A stretch of DNA of 64,000 nucleotides, from positions 1 to 64,000 of the forward strand of contig MKRV01000258.1 of NCBI GenBank assembly GCA_001897995.1. The letters run 5' to 3'. Below are positions 44,813 through 54,100 of this stretch, piece by piece (positions within the stretch are counted from its first letter, which is position 1; each line of letters opens with the position of its first letter). The notes below the pieces were generated by a model. The model was not told the origin of the DNA. It did not search any database and saw only the letters and a list, made by a program, of their open reading frames with translations. The position numbers and the translations under genes are program-made. This DNA comes from Alphaproteobacteria bacterium 65-37. Its GTDB lineage: Bacteria > Pseudomonadota > Alphaproteobacteria > Reyranellales > Reyranellaceae.

Positions 44813-45857
44813 AGCGCGGCGACGGCCCTGGCCGCTTTTCCTGCTGTTCGCAGCGGGCGTGGCGACCGGTGTGGCGTTGTGGGCCTATGCCCCGTCGTTG
44901 CCGGCCGAGACGTTGATCGCACGCTATGCCGGCGATCGCTCGCGCTTCATCGATGTCGGCGGTGTGCGTGCCCATATCCGTGACGAGGGCAACCCCGAGG
45001 GCGTGCCGATCGTCCTGATCCATGGCTCGAACGGCTCGCTGCAGGTATGGGAAGGCTGGGCTCGCGAACTGGGTGCCACGGCGCGCGTGATCTCCGTCGA
45101 TCTGCCCGGTCACGGCCTCACCGGTCCCTGGCCACGCGACGAGTACACAGTCGAAGCCTATGCCGACTTCATCGAGGTGTTGATCGACAATCTTCATCTC
45201 GACAAGGCGGTGGTCGCCGGCCATTCCCTGGGCGGTGCCGTCGCCTGGACTTTTGCCGCAACGCGCCCCGATCGCGTCAGCCAGCTCGTGCTGGTCGATT
45301 CAGCCGGCTACCCGCGCGACAGCGAAGCAGATGCGCCGCTGATGGCTCGGCTCGCCCGCACGCCGCTGCTGGGCGATGTCGGCATCTACTTCAAGCCCGA
45401 AAGCCAGGTGCGGCGCGCCCTTGCCGACGCCTATGCCGATCCCGCCCAGGCCACGCCCGAGCGGGTCCGGCGCGCCGCCGAGTTGCAGCGCTTCCCGGGC
45501 AACCGCGAGGCCACCCTGCAGCGCGCCCGCACGCAGGAGCCGCTCGATCCGACGCCGCTGAAGCGCATGGACGTCCCGACGCTCATCATATGGGGCGGCA
45601 AGGATCGCTGGGTGCCGGCAGCCGATGCCCTCCGTTTCCAGGCCGACATCAAGGGCGCGCAGCTCGAGATCTTCAGCGCCCTCGGCCACAATCCGATGGA
45701 AGAGGATCCAAAGGCGACGGCCGCGACCGTGATCGCCTTTCTTGCCGGTGCGCCACTGCCGCCGCCCCCCGCAGAACCCGCACCGCCACCCGAGCCGGAG
45801 CCGGCCGGCAATGCCGATCATGCGGTGCAGCCGTCGGTGATGCCCGAGAAGGACTGA
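44787..45857 (+). CDS. Alpha/beta hydrolase, membrane-anchored or exported
   Basis: Hydrolase of 356 residues. A basic N-terminus (PARRRRPEARRRP) and one hydrophobic segment (WPLFLLFAAGVATGVALWAY) suggest anchoring with the enzyme outside the cytoplasm. The alpha/beta-hydrolase core has IVLIHGSNGSLQVWEGWA (oxyanion), AGHSLGGAVAW (nucleophile Ser), the acid in IIWGGKDRWVP and the His in ALGHNPMEEDP. The C-terminal 40 residues are Pro/Glu-rich. The ATG follows GGAAGGAACC and overlaps the channel gene. The substrate is unknown. Confidence 0.9.
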   Translation: MPARRRRPEARRRPWPLFLLFAAGVATGVALWAYAPSLPAETLIARYAGDRSRFIDVGGVRAHIRDEGNPEGVPIVLIHGSNGSLQVWEGWARELGATARVISVDLPGHGLTGPWPRDEYTVEAYADFIEVLIDNLHLDKAVVAGHSLGGAVAWTFAATRPDRVSQLVLVDSAGYPRDSEADAPLMARLARTPLLGDVGIYFKPESQVRRALADAYADPAQATPERVRRAAELQRFPGNREATLQRARTQEPLDPTPLKRMDVPTLIIWGGKDRWVPAADALRFQADIKGAQLEIFSALGHNPMEEDPKATAATVIAFLAGAPLPPPPAEPAPPPEPEPAGNADHAVQPSVMPEKD

Positions 45858-45865
45858 GCGGAAAC

Positions 45866-46840
45866 CTAGGAGCTGAGCAGCGCCTCGACCTCGGCGTCGA
45901 TGAACACCGCATCCTCGGTATTGTCGCGCGGATTGCCGGCGCGATGGCCCCACACCGATGGGATCTCGACCAGCCGACCGTACTTGAGATGCGGCAGCTC
46001 GGCACGATTGTCGTCGGTCTGGAAATAGAGGTCGGTGGCCGACGGCATCAGCAACACCTTCGCCTTGATACCGGCCAGCGCCATTTCGAGATCGCCGCGA
46101 TAGAGATCGTTGGCGGCGATGTCGCCGTTCTGCCAGGTCCAGAGCTGGGCCAGCAGATCGCGTCGGTCGCGGCGCAGAAAGTTTGCCTCCCAGGAACGCA
46201 CCAGGAAGTCCTCGAGGCTCGTGAAGCCCAGCCCGCGCCACATCTCGCGACGATAGAAGGTCTGGCTGAGGGCCCAGCCGGCATAGATGCGGCCCATCGC
46301 CCGCAGGCCCTCCTCGGCCGTCCGCGCCGCGAGAAGCGTGGTGCGAATGCCTTCGAGGAAGACGAAGTTATGCGGCGCTGTCCGTGCCGAACCGCAATTC
46401 ACCACGATGCGCTCGACGGCATCGCCGAACAGCGCCGCCCAGTGGTAGGCCTGCTGCGCGCCCATCGACCAGCCATAGACCATCTTCAGGCGATCGACGC
46501 CGAACAGCTCGTTCAGGAGACGACGCTGCTGCAGGACGTTGTCGTAGGTCGTGACCTGCGGGAATTCTCCCGACGTGTTCGACGGCGAGGAGGAGAGGCC
46601 GTTGGTGAACATGTTGGGGATGACGATGAAATAGCGGCTGGGATCGAGGCAATGCTCGGGCCTCACCAGCCATTCGATGTCGGTGTGCTGAGCGCCGTAG
46701 CTCGTCGGATAAAGAATGACGTTGTCGCGACGCGGCGAGAGCTGGCCGAAGGTCTTGTAAACGATGCGGGCGTCGCGAAGGGTGCCGCCGCGTTGCAACG
46801 GCAGATCCCCGCACTCGAAGACACCTTCGCTGGTTCTCAT
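45866..46840 (-). CDS. Homoserine O-acetyltransferase-like alpha/beta hydrolase
   Basis: Protein of 324 residues in the MetX-related group. The opening FECGDLPLQRGGTLRDARIV, then NVILYPTSYGAQHTDIEW, replaces the usual HALTG motif. The nucleophile is in MVYGWSMGAQQAYHWAALF, and the C-terminal Asp and His are in MPSATDLYFQ and SVWGHRAGNP. The Ser-Asp-His triad is therefore present, but the lack of the MetX signature argues against methionine synthesis; an esterase or acyltransferase role is more likely. The ribosome site is weak. Confidence 0.86.
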   Translation of the reverse strand: MRTSEGVFECGDLPLQRGGTLRDARIVYKTFGQLSPRRDNVILYPTSYGAQHTDIEWLVRPEHCLDPSRYFIVIPNMFTNGLSSSPSNTSGEFPQVTTYDNVLQQRRLLNELFGVDRLKMVYGWSMGAQQAYHWAALFGDAVERIVVNCGSARTAPHNFVFLEGIRTTLLAARTAEEGLRAMGRIYAGWALSQTFYRREMWRGLGFTSLEDFLVRSWEANFLRRDRRDLLAQLWTWQNGDIAANDLYRGDLEMALAGIKAKVLLMPSATDLYFQTDDNRAELPHLKYGRLVEIPSVWGHRAGNPRDNTEDAVFIDAEVEALLSS

Positions 46841-46874
46841 GAGAAGGAAGGAGGATGGGAACGAAGGCGAACGA

Positions 46875-47549
46875 TCAGGTGATTGGCGCCCACAGCCCTT
46901 CCCGGTAGGCGCGCTCCGTGGCCGCTTCGCGCTGCACCTTCTCTTCCTCGGAGAGCCCGACCTGGTCGCCCACCATGCGGCTGATCGACGGGAAAGTTCC
47001 CTTGGGCTGGCTGTAGTCGCCCGTCCACAGCCGCGAACGCAGCAGCGCCTTGGCACAGTGCAAATAGGCTTGCCGCACTGACACGATGATGGCGCATTTC
47101 GGCGCCTTGCCCTGGACTGCCATCTGCTCGAGCAATGCCGGATCGACGGAAAGACGCGCCATGCCCGCCACCCGCACCGTCTCGTTGACGCCGGGTAGAA
47201 GGAAGATCAGCGCGATCTCGGGATTCTCAAGCAGGTTCTTCAGCGTATCGAGCCGGTTGTTGCCCGGCCGGTCGGCAATGGCGATGGTCTTTTCGTCGAG
47301 CACCTTGAATGAACCCGGCGGGTCGCCGCGCGGCGTGACGTCCTGCTTGCCCGACGCGTCGGCCGTCGCCACCAGGCAGATCGGTGCGAGTGCAATGAAG
47401 CGGCCCATGTGCGCGTCGATGCGGCCAATATCCTTCACGGCGGCCGTCTTCGAGACCGGGGCGTAGGACGCCACCAAAGCGGCGGCACCAGCGGCATCGA
47501 GCAGCTCGGGTTCCCGCGGCGAAGCAGAAATCGGAATGGAATCAGGCAT
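46875..47549 (-). CDS. PPOX-class FMN-dependent flavoprotein (pyridoxamine-phosphate-oxidase fold)
   Basis: Split-barrel flavoprotein of 224 residues of the MSMEG_1061/DR_2398 type. Family features are FIALAPICLVATADASGKQD, TPRGDPPGSFKVLDEKTIAI, ADRPGNNRLDTLKNLLENPE and IALIFLLPGVNETVRVAGMA; the C-terminal region (AYLHCAKALLRSRLW) contains the usual Cys. The physiological substrate is unknown. GGAGG precedes the start at 47549; a far longer reading in this frame to 48230 is not supported. Confidence 0.92.
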   Translation of the reverse strand: MPDSIPISASPREPELLDAAGAAALVASYAPVSKTAAVKDIGRIDAHMGRFIALAPICLVATADASGKQDVTPRGDPPGSFKVLDEKTIAIADRPGNNRLDTLKNLLENPEIALIFLLPGVNETVRVAGMARLSVDPALLEQMAVQGKAPKCAIIVSVRQAYLHCAKALLRSRLWTGDYSQPKGTFPSISRMVGDQVGLSEEEKVQREAATERAYREGLWAPIT

Positions 47550-47660
47550 TTGTTCGACCTCCAACCTTGGCCGGCAGGCTAGCAGCCGCGTCATTTGTTG
47601 GAAACCATTCACCCGGGCGAGTCGTTTGCAGAGGGAGACACCTTCCACAAGGAGGACCGG

Positions 47661-47957
47661 ATGAGCGACTACAACCCCAACGATTTGGGCCCCAACCGTG
47701 ACCGTTACGGCCGTGATCCGGCGTACGGAACAGACAGCGGCAATTCGGGTTTCGCCCTGCTGGCCATTCTGGCTGGCGTCGCTTTGGTCGGCGGATTTCT
47801 CTATTTCGCCAACCCGCAGAATAACAGCGAACAGCAGGCCCAGACTCCGCCCACTACCGAACGGACGCTGACACCCAAGGCCGACCCGAACTCGATGCCG
47901 GGCATCGATCGCCCCAAGCCGCCGGGCTCGGCCGCGCCTACCGCGCCGCAGGAGTAG
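47661..47957 (+). CDS. Small single-pass membrane protein, unknown function
   Basis: Protein of 98 residues that I cannot assign to a family. A polar N-terminus (MSDYNPNDLGPNRDRYGRDP) is followed by one membrane helix (GFALLAILAGVALVGGFLYF) and a Pro/Thr-rich tail that is probably periplasmic and unstructured. AAGGAGGACC before the ATG is a strong ribosome site. It is followed three bases later by a second small membrane protein of the same plan, so they form a two-gene operon. Confidence 0.8.
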   Translation: MSDYNPNDLGPNRDRYGRDPAYGTDSGNSGFALLAILAGVALVGGFLYFANPQNNSEQQAQTPPTTERTLTPKADPNSMPGIDRPKPPGSAAPTAPQE

Positions 47958-47960
47958 GAA

Positions 47961-48221
47961 GTGGCCAGTAGCGATCTGAAGACACCCAGCCGCGCGTTCG
48001 CCGTTGTGGTTGGTGTCATCGCGGTGCTGGTGATCGCGGTCGGCGTGCTGTTCGCATCGGGCACGGTCGAGTTCCAGAGGGACACGGCTCGGGCTCCGAT
48101 GGATCCGGCAGAAACCACCCGCCCGACCGACGAGCCGCGGACCCCGGCCATACCAATGCGGCCTGCCCCGGCACCAGCACCGACTGAAACCACGCCGTCG
48201 CCGGGGCCGGCTCAGCAATAG
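47961..48221 (+). CDS. Small single-pass membrane protein with Pro-rich tail
   Basis: Protein of 86 residues, start GTG at 47961, with AGGAGTAGGAA upstream overlapping the previous stop. It has a short cytoplasmic N-terminus, one membrane helix (AFAVVVGVIAVLVIAVGVLF) and a Pro/Thr/Ala-rich tail. I recognise no family. Its layout mirrors the preceding gene, though the sequences do not obviously align. Confidence 0.75.
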   Translation: MASSDLKTPSRAFAVVVGVIAVLVIAVGVLFASGTVEFQRDTARAPMDPAETTRPTDEPRTPAIPMRPAPAPAPTETTPSPGPAQQ

Positions 48222-48293
48222 GGCCGGCACCCTGGTCGGGCCCCTCGGCCGGCTCGAGCCGCCAAAAGCCGGGCCGACGAAAAGAGCCCGGAC

Positions 48294-48329
48294 AAAAAAA
48301 GAGCCCGACCGCGAGTTCCGCGATCGGGC
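48294..48329 (-). terminator. Intrinsic terminator for the patatin gene
   Basis: On the minus strand, GCCCGATCGCG pairs with CGCGGTCGGGC (one mismatch, 5-base loop, 48303-48329), followed by a CTC and then a run of seven T (48300-48294). It lies about 115 bases after the end of the patatin-like gene. No T-run follows on the plus strand, so it works in one direction. Confidence 0.8.
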
Positions 48330-48444
48330 GCACAGGCCTTAATCTCTGCAATCCCGAGTTAGCAGTTTGGCAGGCGGCGGACCAGAGCGTCCGTCGCTTT
48401 TTTCGTGCATAGCTTGCCTGCATTCGTTTCACTCGGAGCGAACA

Positions 48445-49872
48445 TCACCCGGATGGGGGACGGGCGGGCGCCGGGGAAGGCGCCGGTGGAACGATCGCAG
48501 GGCGAGTGACCCGCCCGCCGCGAATGGTGAGGCGCCAGGGGATGGGATCGGACCGGCCCATGGTGGCGCCATGATCCGCCAAACAACGCTGGAAGGTCGG
48601 ATCGAACATGCTGTCGGTGGCGTCGCCCCCGGGCACTTGGCAAGGGCCGGCCGGCGGCAGGCCGGGTTGCGGCACCTGGGCGCCATAGTCGATCAGCGAA
48701 GCGGCGTCGACATAGCGGGCGACGTTGCCGCGCTGGCGGCCGACGGTCAGCAGGGATTCGACGCTGGACCGCAGCAGCTGGTCGATTGCGATCGACGCGG
48801 TACGGCCGGCGATGCTCAAGAGGTCGAGGCCGTCCTTGCCGGTACAGTCGCGACCGACCTTCATGTCGCCGGAAACGACGATGGTGAGATCGAGCCGATT
48901 GTCCTGCAGCGCAGCCTGCAGCTGACGCGTGAGGAAGACATGCATGCGCACGCCGCCATCGACATAGAGGTTGTTGTCGATGAACTCCGGCGGGAAGCCG
49001 ATGGGAACGGCGGCTGAAGCCATGATGGCCGCGACCATGCGCTGACGTTTCTGCGCCATGGTCATGTCGGGATGCGCCGCGATCTCCGTGAGATCGAAGA
49101 TCTCAGGCACGCCGCTGTCGAGATTGGTCGCCATCACCGCAAGAGTGCGCCGACCGTTTTCTGCGGCAATCGCTTCGACCATTTCCTGGTCGAGGATATC
49201 CTCGACCTTTCGCCGCAACGGCGCGGTGTCGTAGAGCGACGTCGCGGTGAGCAATGACAGGGTCCCGCGCGACGTGAAGACGTCGTTGCTGCCGAGGTTG
49301 GAGTAGAGGTCGCGCAGCTTGGCCATGCGCTTGGCATCGCCAAGAAAGATCACCGGCGCGATCATCGAGCCGGTGCTCACTCCGGTAACGACGTCGAATT
49401 TCGGCCGCGGCTCCAGGTTGTTCTCGCCCCATCCCTGGAGAAATCCCACCGAGAAAGCACCCCAGGCACCGCCGGCAGAGACCGACAGTGCATAGGTCGG
49501 TGGCTTGGCCGGCGGCGCGACGGCACGAAGTGCGCCGGGTGGCGGAGGAGGCGGTGGCGCCTGCTGACGCGCTGCGGCCTGCGCCGCGATCTTGTTGCGA
49601 AAAGCTTCGTTGCGCACCGAGCCGCCGGCGGCCGTAGCAGGAGGCAATGGCGGCGGCGGTGCAGCAGCCGGCGGGAGACCGCCCGGCGGCACGGGCGCCA
49701 TCTGCGCCTGAGCATCGATCACGCTCTGATAGATGTCGGGCCAGGGATAAGGCGATCGCCCCGCCTTGGCGATCGATTTGCAGACCTCTCCCTGCAACGC
49801 TTCCGGCCGCGGCGCTCCGCAGCCAGCCACCAACAGCGCCATCGCGGCGCAAGCAAGCCGACGTTTCCTCAT
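48445..49872 (-). CDS. Patatin-like phospholipase, predicted lipoprotein
   Basis: Serine lipid hydrolase of 475 residues. The N-terminus (MRKRRLACAAMALLVAGC) ends in a lipobox with Cys18 as the likely lipidated residue, so the protein should be membrane-tethered outside the cytoplasm. A Pro/Ala-rich linker (about 58-123) leads to the patatin domain. It has an oxyanion loop GGAWGAF (134-140), nucleophile GVSTGS (Ser166) and the dyad Asp in DGG (Asp305). The linker includes a run of seven Pro. A Leu-Leu-Val-type lipobox and the linker resemble other outer-membrane lipases; the lipid substrate is unknown. A terminator follows at 48294-48329. Confidence 0.91.
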   Translation of the reverse strand: MRKRRLACAAMALLVAGCGAPRPEALQGEVCKSIAKAGRSPYPWPDIYQSVIDAQAQMAPVPPGGLPPAAAPPPPLPPATAAGGSVRNEAFRNKIAAQAAARQQAPPPPPPPGALRAVAPPAKPPTYALSVSAGGAWGAFSVGFLQGWGENNLEPRPKFDVVTGVSTGSMIAPVIFLGDAKRMAKLRDLYSNLGSNDVFTSRGTLSLLTATSLYDTAPLRRKVEDILDQEMVEAIAAENGRRTLAVMATNLDSGVPEIFDLTEIAAHPDMTMAQKRQRMVAAIMASAAVPIGFPPEFIDNNLYVDGGVRMHVFLTRQLQAALQDNRLDLTIVVSGDMKVGRDCTGKDGLDLLSIAGRTASIAIDQLLRSSVESLLTVGRQRGNVARYVDAASLIDYGAQVPQPGLPPAGPCQVPGGDATDSMFDPTFQRCLADHGATMGRSDPIPWRLTIRGGRVTRPAIVPPAPSPAPARPPSG

Positions 49873-49954
49873 ATCCCTCTCCCCAGAGGATCAGGTGCCG
49901 ATTGTGCGGACAGGGCGGGCCGGGCGTCCAGTGCCCGGCCCGCACATCTCCCGC

Positions 49955-50599
49955 TCAGGCCTTCTTCTTCCTTGCGGCCTTCCTCTTGGCGACCTTCTTC
50001 TTCGCAACCTTCTTCTTGGATGCTCTCCTCGGGAGCTTTCTTGCAGCGGCTCTCGTCCTGGCCAACGTCGACGAGAACGGATCCTCGCCCGGCGGATCCT
50101 CGCCCGAAGAACCTGGATCGTCTTCCATTGTGCCGTCCGTTTCGGGCGTCTGCAGGATGATCAGGGTGATGAACTGTGACGGATCCTGCGGCAGCGGAAT
50201 GCCGCTGGCGGTAACACGCAGATCCGTGCCGGTCACGGCAGCAAACTTGATTGCCTCGCAATCGTCGTCGAGCAACGCAGTCTTGATGAACTTCTTGATG
50301 TCTTCCGCTGCGTCGCTGCTGCCGCCAGGGGCGTTGTTCGCCTTGCTGTGCAGGGCCTTGAGGAATCCCCACCATCGCTTCGAATGAATGGTGGTCGGCC
50401 CTGCCGGATCACCCCAGATCCGCATGCGCCGAGCGATCTTTTGCAGTTTGAGACCGGCACTGCCGGGATCGAAACGTTTCAGCCGGCCCGGCGTGTTGCG
50501 GATCTTGGTGATGCCGCTGTTGGGCCCGCTGTCGCTGAACTTGAAATCCAGCCGGGCGACGATCTGCTGGATCTGCGCGTCGTTGAGCCAAAGTCCCAT
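49955..50599 (-). CDS. Unknown protein with histone-H1-like basic tail
   Basis: Protein of 214 residues that I do not recognise. The N-terminal part (about 1-100) is mixed helix with many aromatic and basic residues (KRWWGFLKALHSKANN). A middle acidic stretch (TMEDDPGSSGEDPPGEDPFS) separates it from a 27-residue Lys/Ala/Arg tail (KLPRRASKKKVAKKKVAKRK onward), like those of alphaproteobacterial H1-like DNA-binding proteins. The ATG at 50599 has GGGGAG nearby. Its first 121 bases overlap the upstream HEXXH gene in another frame. DNA or RNA binding through the tail is a guess. Confidence 0.7.
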   Translation of the reverse strand: MGLWLNDAQIQQIVARLDFKFSDSGPNSGITKIRNTPGRLKRFDPGSAGLKLQKIARRMRIWGDPAGPTTIHSKRWWGFLKALHSKANNAPGGSSDAAEDIKKFIKTALLDDDCEAIKFAAVTGTDLRVTASGIPLPQDPSQFITLIILQTPETDGTMEDDPGSSGEDPPGEDPFSSTLARTRAAARKLPRRASKKKVAKKKVAKRKAARKKKA

Positions 50600-51054
50600 G
50601 GTTCGCTCCCCTGTCGAGCTTTCAGGTGCGCGACTCGTTTCGCTTCTCGACGGCCGACGGTCGCGTAGCGACGGCCGAGCGATCTGCCGAACACGCTTTG
50701 CAAACCACAGACTGCCGCCCATTCGTCGGCGCGCTCCTCGGAGCTCAGCCAGAAATAGTGCGGGTGCAGGGGAGGGCCGCCCATATGGTGGCCGGTCTCA
50801 TGAGCCATCACCCAGGCAATACCGGCGATGGAGAGGCCGCGGTGCCGGGCGAGTCCACCATAGAGGCGAACATGCTTGTGGCCGTCGAGCAGGAAGGCTT
50901 GCGCGTTGCAGGTCGGTGACGACCACAAGATGTCGAAACGGATAACGGGAAAGTGAACGGCAAACTGCCCGACAATCCGTTCGATGCGGGTGCGATGCCG
51001 GAAATCTCGTAAAGATCGTAGATAACGCTTGGGCGTTGCTGATCCCAGGAGCAT
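50479..51054 (-). CDS. Putative zinc metalloprotease-like protein (HEXXH)
   Basis: Protein of 191 residues with a zinc-protease core: VMAHETGHHMGG (HEXXH at about residues 85-89) and a probable third ligand in SSEERADEWAAVCG, a spacing like gluzincins. Upstream sequence (RFDILWSSPTCNAQAFLLDG, VRLYGGLARHRGLSIAGIAW) looks like the strand that lines the substrate cleft. There is no signal peptide or membrane helix. The last 40 or so residues (Ser/Arg-rich) are read from DNA shared with the next gene and may not be part of the fold. Proteolysis is inferred from the motif only. Confidence 0.65.
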   Translation of the reverse strand: MLLGSATPKRYLRSLRDFRHRTRIERIVGQFAVHFPVIRFDILWSSPTCNAQAFLLDGHKHVRLYGGLARHRGLSIAGIAWVMAHETGHHMGGPPLHPHYFWLSSEERADEWAAVCGLQSVFGRSLGRRYATVGRREAKRVAHLKARQGSEPWDFGSTTRRSSRSSPGWISSSATAGPTAASPRSATRRAG

Positions 51055-51186
51055 GCCAAGGTCTCCAGCAATCGACGCTTGAACTTAGTGCGGGAAAGGC
51101 AAAGGAGTCTACAACTCGCACGAGCCGGACTCCTCTAACGTCGACGGAACCGCTAAGCTCAGGCTGCACCACCGTCGGGTGAGACG

Positions 51187-54100
51187 ATGCGCTGCGCGAG
51201 TTGTGAAACCGAAAACGCCCCGGACAACCGCTTCTGCAGTTCCTGCGGCGCGGCACTGGGGCGGTTATGTTCCTCGTGTTCGCATCACAATTTTGCCACA
51301 GCGCAATTCTGTACCCAGTGCGGCACGGCGCTCGAACGCATGCCGACATCGACCGCCCCACCGGCTGGCGAGCTCAAGCAGATCACCATTTTGTTCGCCG
51401 ACGTCTTCGGTTCGACTGAGCTGATCGAAGCACTCGACCCCGAGGAAGCCGACCGACGCCTGTCGCCCATCATCGACGCCATGAAGGAGGCGGTTCATCG
51501 GTTCGAAGGGACAGTCGTGAAGGTCCAGGGTGATGGCATCATGGCTCTGTTCGGAACGCCCAACCCACAGGAGGATCACGCGGTGCGCGCCTGCTGCGCG
51601 GCACTTGCGATGCAGGCGGCACTGAAGGCATTGCCTCCGGGAACCCCGTCGGTGCGAGTCGGACTGCATTCCGGCGAAGTCCTGGCTCGGGTGGTCGCGA
51701 ACGATTTCGCCAACGAGCTCGACGCCACCGGCCTTGCCGTTCACATCGCCAACCGCCTGCAGAACCTGGCGCCACCTGGCAGCGTCGCCCTCTCGGCATC
51801 GACCTTGCGCGGCGCCCGGCAGTTCGTTTCCGTCGAATCGCTCGGTACCCAGCAGATCCGTGGCCTGTCGGCGCCGACCGAGATCTTTCTTCTCACCGGC
51901 CTGCGGCGCGGCCCCAACAGCCAGCGCTTCAGCGGTGAGGCCGGCCGGTCCGCCTTCGTCGGCCGTGACGCCGAGCTTCTGCTGCTCGAACGCGGCCTCG
52001 AGCGGGCATCAGAAGGCGACGGCTGCGCGGTCGGGCTGGTGGCCGACGCCGGCATAGGCAAGAGCCGGCTCTGCTTCGAGTTCGCTGAACGGTGCCGCAG
52101 CCGCGGCGTGCGCGTACTGGAAGGCCGCGCCCTGGCGCACAGCCGGGCCACGCCCTTCGAGGCGGTGATCGATGTCGTGAAGGCCTATTTTGAGATCACG
52201 TCCGACGACACACCGGAACGCGGACGCAGCAAGATCGATTCGGTGCTGAAATCGATCGGCGCCGACTTCGGAACCGATCTTGTTCTGTTGTTCGATTTTC
52301 TCGGCGTCGGCGATCGCGCCGTCACCGTGCCGCGCAGCGACCCGGCGGCGCGACGCGAGCGACTGAACGGCCTGTTCCGGCGGCTCATTCGGACAGCCGG
52401 CACGAGGTCGCCGGCCGTCATCCTGGTCGAAGATCTGCATCTGCTCGATTCGGGCAGCGAGTCGCTGCTCGAGGTGCTCTCCGACGCGCTGCCTGGCACA
52501 CGCATCCTGCTGGTGGTGAACTTCCGGCCCGGCTATGCCGCCAACTGGATGCACAGCGATCACTACGATCAGTTTTCGCTGGCGCCCCTGCGGCGCACTG
52601 CTGCCGATTCCTTAGCCGCTCGCCTGCTGGGAGGCGACGAATCGACAGTGCCGCTGCTCGCCTTGATCGCCGATCGGGCGTGCGGCAATCCGCTGTTCAT
52701 CGAGGAGCTGGTGCGCAAGTTCGAGGAGAGCGGCCATCTTGCCGGCGAGCAGGGCGCCTATCGCCTGCTGCGCCCACCCGACATGCGCCTGGTCCCCGAT
52801 ACGGTGCAGGCGATCATCGGCGCGCGAATCGACGGGCGGACCGAGGCCGAGAAATCCATCCTGCAAACCGCCGCCGTGATCGGCCGCGAGTTCGCCCTGC
52901 CGGTGCTGGCGCGGCTGGTCGGCAGCCTCGCCGCGCAGCTTGGCAACATGATGCATCGCCTTGCCGGCGCCGGCCTCGTCTATGAGAGCGGCACGGCGGG
53001 CAGCGAGGGCCTCTTTGCCTTTCGGCACCCCATGGTGCAGGACGTCGCCTATCGCTCGATTCTTTCGGAAAAGCGGCGCAACCTGCATGCCGCGGTCGCC
53101 ACTGAACTCGAGAAGACGCTGCCCGATCCCAACGGCGCGCAGGCGAGCTTTCTCGCCTACCACTGGGAAGAGGCCGGAAATCCTCTGCAGGCCGCGTCCT
53201 ACAGCATGAAGGCCGGCACTTGGCACGGTACGCGCGATCCGGCCCAGGCACTGCAGGCCTGGAAGCACGCGCGACGGCTGCTGGTCGGCCTGTCATTGCA
53301 GGGACCGCAGCGTTATCCGCTGCTGATGGCGAGCGGCCAGATCGTGAACCTGGCCTGGCGTGAGGGGCTGACGGCCGCCGACGTCGAACCCTATTACGCG
53401 GAGGCGCTAGCGATCGCCCGCGAACTCGGGGATATGCGTGCCGTCACCCTGGTGACGGCGGCTTATGGCCGAGCGCTGGCGGCCAGCGGTTCCGCCGAGG
53501 ACTATGTGACGACCGTCGCCGGCGTGCTGGCGATGGTCGACGACAGCCGCCCACATGCGAGCCTGAAGGCCGTGTTGACGGCAATCCTCTGCCATGCCTT
53601 GCGGCTGGCCGGCGACTTGCCGCGGGCGCTCGAAGCCAACGACCGTGCGCTGATGCGCGTGACGGATATCGACGAAATCGACGAGCAGACCCTGGGTTTC
53701 AGCGTCGCCGTCTGGGTAAGGGGCATGCGCGCGCAGATCCTTGCCATGATGGGACGGTTCGAAGAGGCGCGACCGCTTGTCGATGCCCTGATCGCTGCCG
53801 ACGAAGCGACCGTAGACGTGCTACATCGCCTGCAGGCGCATGCCGTGCAATGCGACATCGCCTGGGCGACAGGCGACCTCGAGTGTCTGCGAGCCCATAG
53901 CGATCAGGCGCTGCAACTCGCGGAACGCAGCGGCAATCCGTACCTGCTGGTCTATGGCAAGGGCTACGCCGGGCTCGCCCAGGCCATGCGCGGTGCTCAC
54001 TCCGACGCGAGCACGACCTTGAGCGAAGCATTGGCCTACGCGCGACGACGCAATGCCGGACTGGAGAACGAGGCGCGCCTGCTCGCCGACCTCGCCCATG

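Noticed and set aside
46875-48230. Extension of the PPOX flavoprotein to 451 residues
   Set aside because: The extension would cover two small plus-strand genes and the region upstream of them, lacks domain content, and a strong GGAGG site supports the start at 47549.
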